A stretch of DNA of 64,000 nucleotides from contig OX393577.1 in NCBI GenBank assembly GCA_947652605.1, positions 4,712,868 to 4,776,867 on the forward strand, written 5' to 3'. Position numbers and translations under genes: made by a program. This DNA is from Elmis aenea. Lineage: Eukaryota; Arthropoda; Insecta; Coleoptera; Elmidae. The notes beneath the pieces were generated by a model, which had not been told where the DNA came from, did no database searches, and worked only from the letters and a program-made list of their open reading frames with translations. This document shows positions 11,054 to 23,657 of this stretch, in pieces (position 1 is the stretch's first letter; each line of letters starts with the position of its first letter).

Positions 11054-14000
11054 TTATTCATTATTTACTATATCAACAAAGGAATCCATCATATAATCTA
11101 AATCCAAAGTATTCTCGTCTTCAATTTTGGATTTTTTTGTTGGCGGTTCTTCACGAGCAATATGACTTTTATCCATCACACTTTGCATTGTTTGTTCTTC
11201 TTCAGTAGTTTTACAACTGACATTATTATTTTCAACAATACTTGTATCAACTTTATCAGCTGTTTCGACATTTTCGCGATCAATATCACCATTTACTTTC
11301 TTTTCAGTGGTACTCTCACTGCATACTTCTGTGGCAATTTTATCCAAAACTGTTGGCTTCACCTCTTTAATTTTTTTTGTGCTTATATTTTCTTTGCTTT
11401 TTTGTTTTACATATTTTTCAGTGTCTGAATTAACCAATGACGTTGTTGAACCAGCATTTGTTTTTGAAATGTCACTTTCGTTGAAAGATAATAATGTCTC
11501 TGCCCCCTTTATTATATGCAAGTCAAGAATTTTAATTCTTTTAGATGCTGGAGGTGCTTGTTTTGGTGCAGTTGGCTCTTCATTTACTAAATAAAAATTT
11601 TAAAAACTTACTTTTCAACGATGTTTTTTACAACTTGATACTTACACAAATTTTCCATAAATGCGAATGGCGATTGTTCATTGTGTTCCAAATTTTGTTT
11701 AACAGGACTATTGGTACTAATGTACAGGGATGGACACACGGGCTGGCATATGAGTTCCAAAACAGCCAATCCTTTCGTGCAGGTTGAATGAATGTCGTTG
11801 TGTTTACTTTTCATTCCGTTGTTTAAAATGTTAATGCCGAGAGCTAGCGAAGGTTGCTTTGCAAATAGTGGTTGTTCAAAAATGTGGATGAAAGTTTTGT
11901 ACAGTGCTGCTTGACATCTTAAGTTGGTATAAGGGTATGCGTTATTTGTTTGGACAGTTAGAAGGCCATTAACGATTGTCTCACATAAAATCTAAAAATG
12001 TATGGAATTAATAAAAGTTAAATTAAAAATAATTTGTTTGGAGTTATGAAAACTTTTACGTAGATTTCAAGGTGCCCCAAGTTAAGGGCTCAACATAAAA
12101 CACAATGAAATTAATGAAACTGGGGGAGAGAATTGTTCATTAAAATTTTTAAAAAATCCAGTTTTCACATTTCAAATGTAAGCTCAATTTTCGAAAATAT
12201 TGTTCTGCTGTAAACCAATTTTAAATTTCTCATCTAATGAATGGCTATTAACCAGGGACCTAGATCCCAAAAAAGTAACAGTTTGATAATTTTAACTTTT
12301 TGGTTTTTGTTTTAATTCAAGGTTTTTAATTTTCTACATTTCAGTAACTGGGTTATTTTTTTGAGATAAGAACGCCTGTATTATCAGATTTTTTTTATAT
12401 CGCTTTTCATTTTGGCACTATAGACCAAAAATTAAATGTAATTGTTTTTGAAAGTTTATTATTTCTTTATTTATAAAAATACAACTAAATATTATGTAGG
12501 TTTTTTAAGAATTTCTACAATTAATTTTTAAAAACACATATATTTTTTATGACTTTGACGTTTGAGATATGTAGTTAACTTATATTTTTAAATGGAAATT
12601 TTAGTAGGCTTAATATGAAAGAGAATTTATTTTACTAATCAAAAATATACACTTTTTGCAAAAAATTACCAAGATATGGCTAATTTTGTGAAAACTTTAT
12701 TATCAGAGTTTGCCATGACTTCATAAACAAATAATTTTTGCAATTAAAAAACAACTAAAAGTCATTTCCAAGTAAATTCTGCAGCAGTATGCACCTTTTA
12801 ACCACTTGGATCGTAAACTTGTAACATATTAAACTTTTCAAACTGTTCAAATTTAGCCATATTGACAATACCACAATAAACAGATATAAAATACAAAAGT
12901 ATACACAGATTTGATTAAAAGTTTGAAATATCCCTTGGATAAGACTTTTAGTTGTTAATTAATTGCAAACATCAGTTTTTTATGAAATCATGGAAAACTG
13001 TGTTAATAAAATTTTCACAAAATTAGCCATGTCGTAGTTATTCTTTGCAACAAATATACAAAAGTATAAAATTTTAAAAAGCTAAAAAGATGCTCTTATA
13101 TAAAGTTAGGGCCTAGTAGTTTCCAATAAAAAAAAAGGTTAATAAAAAACCTATGAAACATTTAGTTCTATTTTTATAAATAAATAAGTTATAAAAAAAT
13201 ATAAATAACAATGAAATTAATTTTTTTGTTTGTAGTGCCAAAATGGAAAGCGATATAAAAAATCTGATAACACAGGAGTTTATATCCGAAAAATAACCCA
13301 AAAGACTGATATATGATTTTCACTAACTATTATGGTAACCTAGAGACCCTGTTAAACATTCAAAATTTGTTCCACCCTGTACATAAACATTTTTATGCAC
13401 TTTTTCGGTCATTTAATAACATGTTAGGTGTATTTCAGTTATTTTTTAAAACAAACAAGATATTTGAGGTGGCAATGACCTGCGAAACATGCCCAACAAC
13501 ACTAAAAAAATACTTACATTTTGGGTTTGAAGTTTCAGTCTCAAAATAACATGTTGCAATAAGTTACTTAATGCGGTCAGCGCTGCAGAACACACCTGGA
13601 CTTTAATTTCTTCATCTAAACTCGACATGCCCGATCTGAAAATATACTGAAGTAAACTATAACTGCCTTTAAAGCAGAGATTGTTTTGAGTATCATCAAA
13701 TTTTGCATAAAATTATCTAAAGATAATCTTCATACATTTTTTCGACATTTACAACAATAGCGGAGATATGACACATTATAAATATGACCAAAAAAACACA
13801 TTTTTTCCAATAACTCAAACATCGGAAATTATGGAATATTTTTGAAAACGGTTCTGAGTTTGTCTCAAAAAACTGCACATTTTTGTTAATTTAACCATTC
13901 CTCTATCTTGAATTTAACCGAGATACCCATCTAATCCCATCGAATTTGGACCACCCTGTACATTGTAGTGTGTTCCAAGTTTGACAACAATCGAACACTT

Positions 14001-17000
14001 TTTAATGAGATTTTAAACGTTTGATCAAAAAATTTTCATTGTTATTTGTTTTTTCCTTTCAAACATCAACTTTGTTAGCTTATTTGAACTAAACTTTAAA
14101 TTTTGATGTCAATGAATTTAATTTTGTATTACTTGGGAGATGGTATGTAAAACTTTTAAAATCATTTCAAAATATTTATTGTAAAAAAAAAAAACAATTG
14201 ACATCTATGAAACTAATAGACAATGAAAAACGTATTTGAAACATTTGCTTCCAGAATTTAATTTTTTATTGGCAAAGTATGCAAAACAAAACTTTTAAAA
14301 TCATTTTAGAATATTTATTGTGCAAAAAAAAAAACAATTGACATCTATGAAACCAATAGACAACGAAAAACTTATTTGAAACATTTGCTTCCAAAGCACT
14401 TCCATTGTTTCAATTGTTTACAAACAAAAGACTTTCATCTGTTAATGTTGACATACTTCTGATATTTAAAAAGATTATAGGAATTATTTGCCCAGTTAAC
14501 ATGTTTTTAAAGCTTTGAATAGCAGATATAAAAAAATTAACACACTTTATCTTGGCTGGGAAAAACTAAATAAAAAACAATATATAAAAGTAAATTGAAG
14601 AATACAGTCCTACACCTAACAGTAGAAGGACTCATGACTAAATAAAAATTGAAGAATATTATACAAAATAAATTGTTGTGCTTTAATTTTTAAATAATGG
14701 TTTACGTACAACAGCTATTCTACTGGCACTTACTTGACCACGCTGTTATGTTGAAAATTCCCAGTACCTCCACCGCTAGCTATTACTTTTTCCTTAACCG
14801 CTTTTTGTTTGGCAGCTGCACTTTTACCAATAACATCCATTTGAATCTAAAACAGAATCTATGAGAAAATATTAACAAAACTATTCACGAATACTTACAT
14901 TCAACATAACACTGTTTTTTACCGGATTTATGTCTAAAACAATCAAGTTAACAAGTTTATCATGAAGAGTATCGTCTAAACCACATTTTGCTATACCAAT
15001 CCAGTAATTTAAAACCTTATAAACCGCCGATTGATATTCACTAAAAATAAAAAATTGTAATTGACAATTTCTTTGATGTTATCGAAAACTCTTACCTACT
15101 AGTTTTGAAATAATCGTGCTTATGCGTCCTGTTTAGGCAGTCGATCAACAAGTGGGTAATTATAAATGAATATGGTAACAAATTGTGTCTGAGGCTGGAA
15201 AAAAAACAATGTCAATGTAAATTAACGATTGCACATTAATTACTAACCATGCGATTACGGCATGAAGTAAATGCAGAATTGAAACTTGCTGTTGGAGTAA
15301 TAAAACCGAATATTCCAAATCTGTGGTATGATATGTGGCAAGTCCTCGTTTTATAATACTTAATAGTGTAGGAAGTTTTATTTCTTTTGGCACTGGATAC
15401 GGTTCTCTGTATACGACAAAAGAATTAATAAAACTATAAGGTAAAGATCAGTTTCTTTACAACTTACAATATCATAGACTTCATATACATGAGAATATTG
15501 TTTATACGCTGAGCTATGGCTGCAAAGTCAGTTTTGCCACTGCTCGTCAGAGGCAATGGAGTATATTCAAACGGTGTAACTTGCGTTTCAATACTATCAT
15601 CGTCATTAGCATCAGGAACATTTTGAAGGAACTGATCATACAAGCAATGAGTTGTAACACACATTTTTTCAAATTTCTGGGACCAATTTTGAGTATGGAT
15701 GATTCCATGTTCACCTGCACCTCCGGTCTATAAAGAAATGCAACTTATAGATGATTTTTCAAAACACTAGCAAACATTTTGGTCAACTTTTAATCGTCTC
15801 TCCCCGGTATGGCAAGTTTTCTAATTGATTTAAAATCATTTTGTGAGTCAAGAATAATGTAATATTATGTCTAGAATACGAACAGAGCCATTAGAAATTT
15901 TTCGAAATACTAGCAAAAACTTTGGTCAACTTTTGATGGTCTCTCCCCAGTATAGCAAGTTTCCTAATTGATTTAAAATCATTTTGTGTGTCAAGATTAA
16001 CGTAATATTATGTCTAGAATATGAACAGAGCCATTTGAAATTTTTCAAAACACTAGCAAAAATCTTGGTCAACTTTTGATCATCTCTCCCCGGTATGGCA
16101 AGGTTTCTAATTGATTTAAAATTAATTTGTGTATCAAAAATAACGTAATATTATGTCTAGAATAAGAACAGAGCCATTTAAAATTTTTCAAAACACTAGC
16201 AAAACTTTAGTCAACTTTTGATTGTCTCTCCCCAGTATAGCAAGTTTTCTAATTGATTTAAAATAATTTTGTGTGTCAAAAATAACGTAATATTATGTTT
16301 AGAAGATGAACAGAGCCATTTAAATTTTTTTAAAACAGTAGCATAAATTTTGGTAAACTTTTGATTGTCTCTCCCCGGTATAGCAAGTTTTCTAATTGAT
16401 TTAAATTTATTTTGTGAGTCAAAAATAACGTAATATTATGTCTAGAAGATGAACAGAGCCATTCGAAATTTTTCAAAACACTAGCAAAAATTTTGATCGC
16501 AGTACAGGAACCCGAAAGGGGACCACCTCCGCGCAAATAATAATAATAATAATACCAAGTCAAATAATTTTTTAACAAAAGCCCTTGGGTTCCTTCTTTA
16601 CTTCAAGAAGTTTAAAACTACCTGCTAATTAAAAACACAACAAAACAATACAAGTACCTACTTAAGCTTGGGAGATATAACAGCTATGTTATCAGGACAT
16701 TTTCGTAAAGAATAAAACAATTTAATATTTTTTAAATACATAAAGTAGTTGTAATAACTTTCAAATTAAAATTTAAAAAAAATTTACTCCTGTGTTAACA
16801 TAAAGTTGGGACTTTTGACATTCAAAAATGACATACCTGTTGTAAATGCACAAAGGCATTAGCAGCATTTTCTGTTACTGTTGTGCATCTGGAATTATCC
16901 AAGCATTTTAGTAAAAGAGTCTCGAGTTTACTTTTAAAAGGTCCACAGGTACTCGGGTATACTTCTACACAATTTTTTATGCAAAATATAACTGCTTCTG

Positions 17001-17675
17001 AAAGTTGCTCGCTGTTAGGTCTTGGGGTTAAACACATCTGCATTATTTTAGGTAGCAGTCCTGTAGTCACTGTTTTATTAAAATCTTGATAACTTTTGCA
17101 TAAAGCTATTAATTTTCCTTAAAAAAAATATATAGTTATCAGTAGCCTTTTCTGCAAACAACTGCGCTACATAAACAAGTAAATATTATTGAATTAAAAC
17201 AGAAGACGGGAAAAAAACATGAATTTGGAGAACAGTTAAAAAAAAAGGAATTAAGGCAACTTATGATTTGTGAATATTAAAAAACACTTAAGTAAAATTT
17301 GTTCATGGTAACTGTGTTCATTTCTTTAAGATATTAAATCAAATGCATATTACCTAATATTAAAAATCTTGTTGGTGTGATGGATTTACCCGGAAACTGA
17401 TTGATGCAAATGTTCGCCCACATTATACTGTTTGTATTTAAAATCGTTACGGAACATGATGGTAAAATGTGGTTTAAATATTTTAAACCCTGATCACGAC
17501 TGCCATTGTTCTCGAGCACTTTATTTATTTCGGATACAATAGTCGAAGCACCATCCTCACATTGCATATTTGTAATTAAATATAATAAAAGCACCTCAGA
17601 TTTATGTACATTATCTTTGTAAGCATTTAAAGAAGAAAATATTTCTTTAACTTCTGATCTCGTTACCAGAGTCAT
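11054..17675 (-). CDS. PELP1: PELP1-like protein (RIX1/PELP1 family), rixosome and ribosome-biogenesis scaffold
   Basis: Ten exons in consistent phase (- strand order): 17675-17354, 17117-16837, 15727-15468, 15406-15248, 15194-15096, 15040-14899, 14846-14734, 13635-13518, 11991-11646, 11586-11054; 790 aa from ATG at 17675. Family match by eye: N-terminal helical HEAT-like RIX1 domain (exons 1-4, about residues 1-340, with QNWSQKFEKM at the position of the W-rich LLxSLH segment of human PELP1 and FAAIAQRINNILMYMKS at the LxQRFxxLxxxLxxML segment), then LRHNLLPYSFIITHLL, a central PYTNLRCQAALY block (PELP1 PYxxxxCRxxLY), and a charged, low-complexity C-terminus ending DYMMDSFVDIVNNE, reminiscent of the FVD tail of vertebrate PELP1. 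It lacks the very long Pro/Glu-rich extension of mammals. Known role: with TEX10/WDR18/LAS1L and SENP3 in 60S pre-ribosome processing in the nucleolus. The stop TAA lies inside an AATAAA hexamer. Start is shared-promoter divergent with CCDC93. Confidence 0.85.
12310..13384. mobile_element. TACAGGGTG-type fold-back element in PELP1 intron 8
   Basis: The block GTATTATCAGATTTTTTTTA-TATCGCTTTTCATTTTGGCA (12375-12420) is inverted at 13230-13275 (TGCCAAAATGGAAAGCGATA...). The right end reads TTGTTCCACCCTGTA at about 13381. The right half is the same family as 25340-25692, including CACTAACTATT.TGGTAACCTAGA; here GGTAACCTAGAGACCCTG is uninterrupted and gives the empty site for the MITE present at 25455-25662. 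Confidence 0.7.
13745..13960. repeat. Single CACCCTGTA end of a TACAGGGTG-type element
   Basis: The stretch ends TTTGGACCACCCTGTA at 13960 with an upstream block of the type seen next to such ends (AACCGAGATACCCAT). No matching inverted arm is visible nearby, so this looks like half an element. It lies in PELP1 intron 7. Confidence 0.45.
14125..14395. repeat. Direct repeat of about 139 bp, two copies, PELP1 intron 7
   Basis: Two successive blocks share AACTTTTAAAATCATTT, a short A-run, CAATTGACATCTATGAAAC and GAAACATTTGCTTCCA, starting near 14147 and 14290. They differ at scattered positions, so the duplication is not recent. Confidence 0.75.
14605..14650 (+). mobile_element. 3' tail of a non-LTR retrotransposon
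   Basis: The words ACACCTAACAGTAGAAGGAC and TGACTAAATA match the tail of the LINE fragment ending at about 49435 (CACCTAACAGTAGAAGGACT, TGACTAAATATAATT). Only a few dozen bases of the tail remain, in keeping with strong 5' truncation. Confidence 0.6.
15752..16495. repeat. Tandem repeat, unit about 142 bp, five full copies plus a partial sixth, in PELP1 intron 2
   Basis: Each unit contains TTCAAAACACTAGCAAA, TCTCTCCCC-G/A-GTAT-G/A-GCAAG, TTCTAATTGATTTAAA, AACGTAATATTATGTCTAGA and ACAGAGCCATT. Unit starts lie near 15755, 15898, 16041, 16182, 16323 and 16466. Copies differ by a few substitutions each. After it, a GC-rich scrap (CCGAAAGGGGACCACCTCCG, about 16510-16535) and an ATA microsatellite close the repeat region. 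Confidence 0.9.
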
Positions 17676-17991
17676 GTTTGAAATGGTTTATCACATTCAC
17701 TACAAAAAAATCAAGTTAAATAATATGCACCATGCACTAGAACACGTTGTTCTTTCACATGTAAGTTTGATGCTTAATTGCTGCCAACATGACAGGCTTT
17801 TCTTCTTTCTGTCAAAAAATTCATATCTATTCCACGATAACGTGAGAAGCTGGTAGTTCAAATGCACAATCGTAGGTTAAATTGGTTGATTTGTGTCAAA
17901 CGTCAGCCGGTTGACATTTGTTATCATATAATGCAAAATTACATTAAAATTGCTGTTATTTTAAAAACAATAATTATATTATACTTTTAAA
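17676..17991. promoter_or_regulatory. Shared divergent promoter of PELP1 and CCDC93
   Basis: Only 316 bp separate the PELP1 start codon (17675, - strand) from the CCDC93 start codon (17992, + strand), so both 5' UTRs and core promoters must lie here or overlap the first exons. No clear TATA box can be assigned; ATATTATAC near the CCDC93 start is only AT-rich sequence. Head-to-head housekeeping pairs usually share such an interval. Confidence 0.6.
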
Positions 17992-20900
17992 ATGACCACT
18001 GTTAATACAAATTTATTTCATAAGTTTCAAAGTGTTAAACAAATATCTGCAAGGCAAAAAGCTGATGGAAATGAGGTTGAGGTAAGTGTTAATTTTATAT
18101 TTTGTTCTTTTTTTTAATGAAATGCATGTTATTTAGGTCGAAGTACGTGAAGATGAAGAACAGTCAGTTAAATTGCAAGAGATCATTGATTTGTTAGTCG
18201 CTGCTGGTTATTTTAGAGCCAGGATCAAAGGACTTTCTCCGTTTGATAAAGTTGTTGGAGGAATGACGTGGTGCATTGAATCTTGCAATATAGATGTTGA
18301 TGTTGATTTATTATTTCAAGAAAATTCTACAATAGGTCAGAAAATGTAAGTAAAAACTATCCGTTATTATATTTTAAAGGTAAAGTACACGTATGTTTCA
18401 GAGCTTTAACAGAAAAAATAGTTGCTGTACTGCCAAAAATGAAGTGCCCACATAGAATAGAACCACATCAAATTCAAGGCTTAGATTTTATACATATATT
18501 TCCTGTTATACAAGTAAGTCTTTTTAGAACTATATTGTAGGTTCTAATTTTAATTTATATTTTAATAGTGGCTAGTCAAAAGATCAATGGAATTTCGCCA
18601 AGAAATGTCTGCATTTGTCACTACTTATGCAGTAAGTCAGTTCAACAAAGAATTTCCTCTAAAAAACAAGAAACTGGAGGCCCAAAAGCAAATACTAAAA
18701 AATGTTAGTGTAATAAAGGAAGCTTATAGGCCAATGAGATGTTATAGAAGAAAAAATGCACCGCCAGATGATATTCATTCTAGAGTACAAATTACCCTGT
18801 TAGAGTATGGAAGACATGGGGATATTCGTTGTACAACACCAAATAAGTCTGATGAAGATATGGAGGAGCAGCAGTCAGTTGAGGTATGTGTTTATAGTGA
18901 AGAGACATTACTTAAATATGTTTTATGTTTAAAAAATGTTATTTTGAATAAAAACAGATTTTGGCATGGTTTGATAGCTTTTGTGGTTATCCAGTAATTT
19001 TGTGGTTTCTGTGTAAAATGAATTAAAAATTTACTTAGAGTCTGTTTACATCAAAATGTTGATGGTATTTATTAGGGTACCACTATATAACAGGGTATGG
19101 CCAAGCTTCACAAACCCTTCAAATTTCTAATAGCGGCGATGGGATTATATAGGATTTCTTTCAATAATTCAATTTTTAAACGAAATTTGAAGGTAAAAAC
19201 TCAATTGGCATGCGGAAATAGATGCAATAGTAGTATAGTAACTAAAAAGTGAAGTAAAATGAAGGGTTAATAATTGTTATTAGCTATTAATGTTTAAAAA
19301 ACATTTACGGAGCACATATTTCCACTGTAAGCATGCAACCCATGATACACGCAGTGTACATAAAAGAATTTAAAACACTTGTAGTAACAATGTTTTTTTG
19401 TGTGTACGATAGTTGCAACAATATATTGCTGTACTTACTTTTAGCAGGGTAAGAAACCGTGTTTTTAAACCGGTTACCCATTTTTTTCTTTCATGTAAGT
19501 GGTTTTTAACCAACACCGTTATTTTAAATGGCAAAAAAAAACGGTAACTTTAACCAAAATAATTATAAATAGATAATATCTTTTCATAATTTGCATTCCT
19601 ATTCTAAATAATGTCAAAAACCGGTTTAAAAGTTAAATTGGTTTTTTACAGTAAACCGTTTTTTTTTATGAAAAAAACTTATAAAAATAAAGTTCTCGAT
19701 TTTCGGTTAACCGTTAACCAATTTTTTTTTTCGGTTTCGAGCCCTGCTTTTAAGGAATAAAAAACAAGACGTTATAATAAACATATTTTTTAATTTTACG
19801 TTTACAAAAATATTTTTAATTCAATGATACTTATCAAATGAAGAATCCTAATACCTAACTTAACGAAATTATTTAATAACGGCTTTGGCTTTAAATTTAT
19901 ATTGAAATCCCAAAATTTAGCTAATTCTATGCCACACAAACCTTTGTTTTCAAGATAGATAAATGTGTTTATACGAATATTAAGCATCTTTAATTAATTA
20001 TGATAATTAAGTTGCAAACAATTGTTTACTTAATTCCTGTTTTAATGTCCAATGAGCAACTGAAAAGTATAGATTCATCAATTTAATTTCATAGTTTATG
20101 ACAAAATTACATTATTAATTCCAATCATTGCTATTAAATTGATGTAAACAAATAATTACAGCGCACATTTTCTTAAAAATTAAAAAAATAATTGTATTTA
20201 ACTTAACTTATGAAATTTACGTATGGTAATAACTTACACAACTATCACTAATGTCTTTTAAAGTCTTGGATCACACTTAAACACTCTGAACACCCAAGAA
20301 AAAAATAAAATGTGTACATTTGCCTATGTTCTCCATGCAAACTATTTAAAATCTGTAAAATTGTCCAGCGCCTGTCCCTACCCTGTTTATAAAGGTATCC
20401 TAGTATTTATGGAGTAGTTTTTGTTTTAATATTTGCATTTATAAAATATACTGTTAAAAAATGTGTTTGTGCATTATTAAATGTTACAACATTTTTTATA
20501 ATTTACTCGTTTAATACAGCCAATTTTCTAAAAACATATCACGGCCGTTTAACGAGTTATGAGTGTACTTCTTTTTATATTTCATTATTAACGTATGAAT
20601 TAAAAACTTGTATGCAATGAATATTTTAGTGATTTATTATGCATAATGCTTGATATGTAAAGTTGCTTAAAACAAGCAGTTTTTTTTTATTGATTGGCTT
20701 ATGTAGATGTGTTGTTGTGTTTATTTTGTAGCTTGATGTTCAACGACTTATGAGTGATATGACACTGATGAAGGAGGTACGTAATTATATCTGTTATTAT
20801 CAAAATACGGAATGCTATTGTTAAATGTTTAAAGAACTAAATTTTGCAAAGAAAATACATTTTTGCCCTTAAAGTTTCGAGTATTTCATTCCATTAATGA

Positions 20901-23202
20901 ATTAGCACACAATAAAAAATTTGGGTTGTTTGACTTTTAGGAATTCATGGATGATATTGCATTGAACGAAGAAGAGCGCCAAGAACTTGCCAAACATTAT
21001 GCCGTACTTCAGTCCGAAATCGAGGTAAAACTTTGATTAAATTAAAGTATCCTATTTTATAATCTTGATTACTTAGGATGGTGGTATAAAGTCTCGAGAG
21101 CAAAAAAAGCTTTTGCTCTTGGAACAACAAGCAAATATTATACAAGAACGTTGCAAAAAATTAGCAACGAATAACGTAGAAACCAAAGAATTAATAGCGA
21201 AAACTTCGGAGGTTTTACTAGACATAAGGGCCAAGCAGCAGGAAGCAGAGAAAACGCTACAGCAGTTCGAAGAAACTAAAATGAAGGATCCCGAGTATGG
21301 CGAAATTTATCAAACAATTTGAAGCTTTTTTTAAATGTAACGTATTTTACAGGACGGTCAAGGAAATTGAAGAACTTGTCATTTTAAACGATAGCCTGAG
21401 GTCCCAAGAAATACAGTTTAGAGAACATTGTAAACAAGAATTAAGCAGGCTGCAAAAGATGATCGAGTTAGTATTATGGCATTTAATTAAATGTATAAAC
21501 TGAAACAAACGTATTTTGCAGAGAAACAAAAAATGCCAAGTCACCGGCTGAAAGTACCCCTGAAATTCAAAAGGATTTGGAAGAAGAATCCGAGAAACTT
21601 CGGTTGTTGAGGCTGCAGGTGGCTAAAAAGAATCGATCGATTGCACTTTTGCAACGAAAACTGGATGATGTTCCAAGCAGAGCAGAACTGGCTCAATACC
21701 AAAGAAGATTTCTGGAGTTATATAATCAAGGTAGGATAGTTCTTCCCCTACATAAAAAAAAAAATTAATTTCCTTATCAATTTACCCCGTGAGGATGAGC
21801 TGCTTTTAAACTTTCTAGATCCTTTATTTTGGGAGGATCAGTCCCAGTCTATTGGCATCTACTAAGAACAACTTTTCTCCATCCTGTTCTATCTTTTGCT
21901 TTTTCCTTCCAATTTATAACCCCAGCCCTGCTTAGATCATCTATCATTTCCTGCATCCATTTTGACCTAGGTCTACCAGGTCCCATCTTTCCTCCAGGAT
22001 CCTATTTTAACATTGATTTGGGCACCATCATCTGCTCTAAAAACATGTCCCAACCATCTCACCCTGTGCTGTCTTATTTTTGCTATCATGTCTCCTTCCT
22101 TCAGTTCTTGTTTAATTTCTGCATTCCATATCCGTTACTCTAACTGGTCCAAGTATTGCCATCATGATTTTCCTTTCGAATATCCTCAAATCATTCTCTT
22201 CCTTTTTTTTGTCATGGTCATTATTTCAGTGGCGCATAGTAAAATAGGTCGAATTATTGTATTGTAGTTGTTTATTTTAGATCTCTTTGTAAGCATTTTA
22301 CTTTTCAGTAATTTTTTATTGGCATAAAAAGCTTTATTAGCTGGTAATTTTTTCTTCTATTTCATATTTTCTTTCTCCCATTCTGGATATCATCTCCCAA
22401 ATATTTAAATTTGTCCACTTCCTCGAATTCTAGATTTCCGATTTTGGCTCTTCCTATTGCTTGTTTACTTCCAAATTTGATGCATTTTGTTTTTCCCATT
22501 CCAACAGGTTGGAAACCACTGGGCTACATTAAGTAAGGTTATTCCTCGGTAATTTTTACATACTTGTTGGTCACCTATTTCATGTAATGTTACTGTTTTT
22601 CCACTCTCCCATTCCTTTCTCATTTCTTCTTTCCGTATTAGCTTATTCTAATTAGTAGACATAATTTTTCTTTCAGTTCGTTACCTCCATATTTTATTAG
22701 TTCTACATTGATGCTATCCGTTCCTTGTGCTTTGCCGTTCTTACTTTTATTTATAACTTCTCTTCTCTGGTTTCCAGTTGCTGCTAAACACAAGGAAACA
22801 AAGCAATATTACACACTGTACAATACACTGGAAGATACCAGAGGATATATTAGCAAAGAATTGTCTTTGCTTAATTCGATATCTGACAGTTATCCTGAGT
22901 AAGTCATTGACTTTCTTTTATCATAATTTTTCACATAAAACACCTTTTTCATTATTAGAGCAATGTCGTCCAATAGCGGAAAAGAAGAATTTTTGAAACA
23001 ATTTGAAAACATTGTCGACAGTGTTAAACAATCCAAATTGAAATTGGAACGTAAACTGGGGGAAGAAAAGCATCAGCGAGACAAGTTAAGCAATGTTCTG
23101 CAAGGACTACTCGAACAACAGAGACGTTACGTTGCTGCTCTTAGACAACTGAGTGTGGAATGTAGAAAACAAGAAATGTTATTGGCACAACGGAAGTCAT
23201 GA
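17992..23202 (+). CDS. CCDC93: Coiled-coil domain-containing protein 93 (CCC complex subunit)
   Basis: Eleven exons in phase: 17992-18081, 18137-18345, 18402-18513, 18569-18883, 20732-20776, 20941-21024, 21077-21294, 21353-21466, 21522-21730, 22778-22898, 22959-23202; 586 aa (human protein about 630). The N-terminal third is strikingly conserved: [68 protein letters not shown] are near-verbatim CCDC93 (NDC80-like CH-type fold). From about residue 240 on it is charged coiled coil, ending LAQRKS. Known role: with COMMD proteins and CCDC22 in the CCC/Commander assembly that recycles endosomal cargo with retriever and WASH. Intron 4 (18884-20731) holds repeats; intron 9 (21731-22777) holds an antisense LINE fragment. 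Exons 5-11 lie inside copy 1 of the 7.3 kb tandem duplication. Splice use of the proximal set is inferred. Confidence 0.93.
19075..20402. mobile_element. Probable fold-back element in CCDC93 intron 4
   Basis: AGGGTACCACTATATAACAG-GGTA near 19075 is inverted near 20380-20402 (TACCCTGTTTATAAAGGTAT-CCTA). The inner sequence is AT-rich without a clear reading frame. A separate hAT-like MITE (19445-19746) is nested in it. The arms are short compared with the other fold-backs, so borders are approximate. Confidence 0.5.
19445..19746. mobile_element. hAT-like MITE with CAGGG...CCCTG ends
   Basis: The unit starts CAGGGTAAGAAACCGTG and ends CGGTTTCGAGCCCTG, with many AACCGGTTA-type words inside. The flanks ACTTTTAG and CTTTTAAG resemble each other and may be a decayed 8 bp target duplication. 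Confidence 0.55.
21775..22730 (-). mobile_element. Non-LTR retrotransposon fragment (RT 3' domain), antisense in CCDC93 intron 9
   Basis: On the - strand, [15 protein letters not shown] and [13 protein letters not shown] (the KYLG motif common after LINE reverse transcriptases) are followed further down by [18 protein letters not shown] and [18 protein letters not shown], a usual LINE ORF2 C-terminus. Stops and frameshifts interrupt it. A second identical copy lies at 29033-29988 in the duplication. Confidence 0.8.
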
Positions 23203-23460
23203 GATGTGGTTAATGTAAGACAAAAATATGTGATATTTTGCCTAATTATTGAGTCAGTTTATAATATGTATCGCAATTCATCGTTGCTAAGAATTTACTT
23301 ATAGACTTTTGGGAAATATAAATGTACTGATTCGAATGCGTATAATTTAAGCTGAGTAACTATTTGTATGAAATTACTTTAAACTTTGTACAAAATAGTT
23401 TTTAGAACTGAGTTTTTTAAGTTAACGTTAAACATTGTTTTTTTTTCAGTGGCTGATTGA

Positions 23461-23657
23461 TAGAGGTCTTTCAAGATAAACTGAACTGTGACGCAGAAAC
23501 AAAAACTTGTCTAAAGTGTTAGTTACTGTGCCACCTAAAAACATACGTCTTTTTCAACAATCTACAATAATATAACGTTTTAGAAAGGTCTAACATTTCA
23601 ACCGCCATCCCCCCCCTCTGCGCATTTCGTGGTTCAGTTTATCTTGAAAGGCCTCTA
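23461..23657. mobile_element. MITE family G: GAGGTCTTTCAAGATAAACT termini, copy 1a
   Basis: About 197 bp with inverted ends GAGGTCTTTCAAGATAAACT and AGTTTATCTTGAAAGGCCTC, flanked by TA. Internal words GACGCAGAAACAAAAACTTG and CATTTCAACCGCCATCCCC identify the family. Other copies: 25455-25662, 48035-48243 (inverted), and the duplicates 30719-30915 and 32713-32920. It lies 259 bp after the CCDC93 stop codon, so possibly in the 3' UTR. Confidence 0.8.

Noticed and set aside
16535..16560. ATA microsatellite and the GC-rich scrap before it as an RNA gene
   Set aside because: It is too short and no cloverleaf or other structure is recognisable; more likely a transposon tail or simple repeat.
22708..22996. 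A possible signal-peptide protein beginning near 22708 (hydrophobic leucine-rich start)
   Set aside because: The hydrophobic part is antisense LINE and intron sequence running into CCDC93 exon 10 in the same frame; the splice acceptor at 22778 explains the conserved part.
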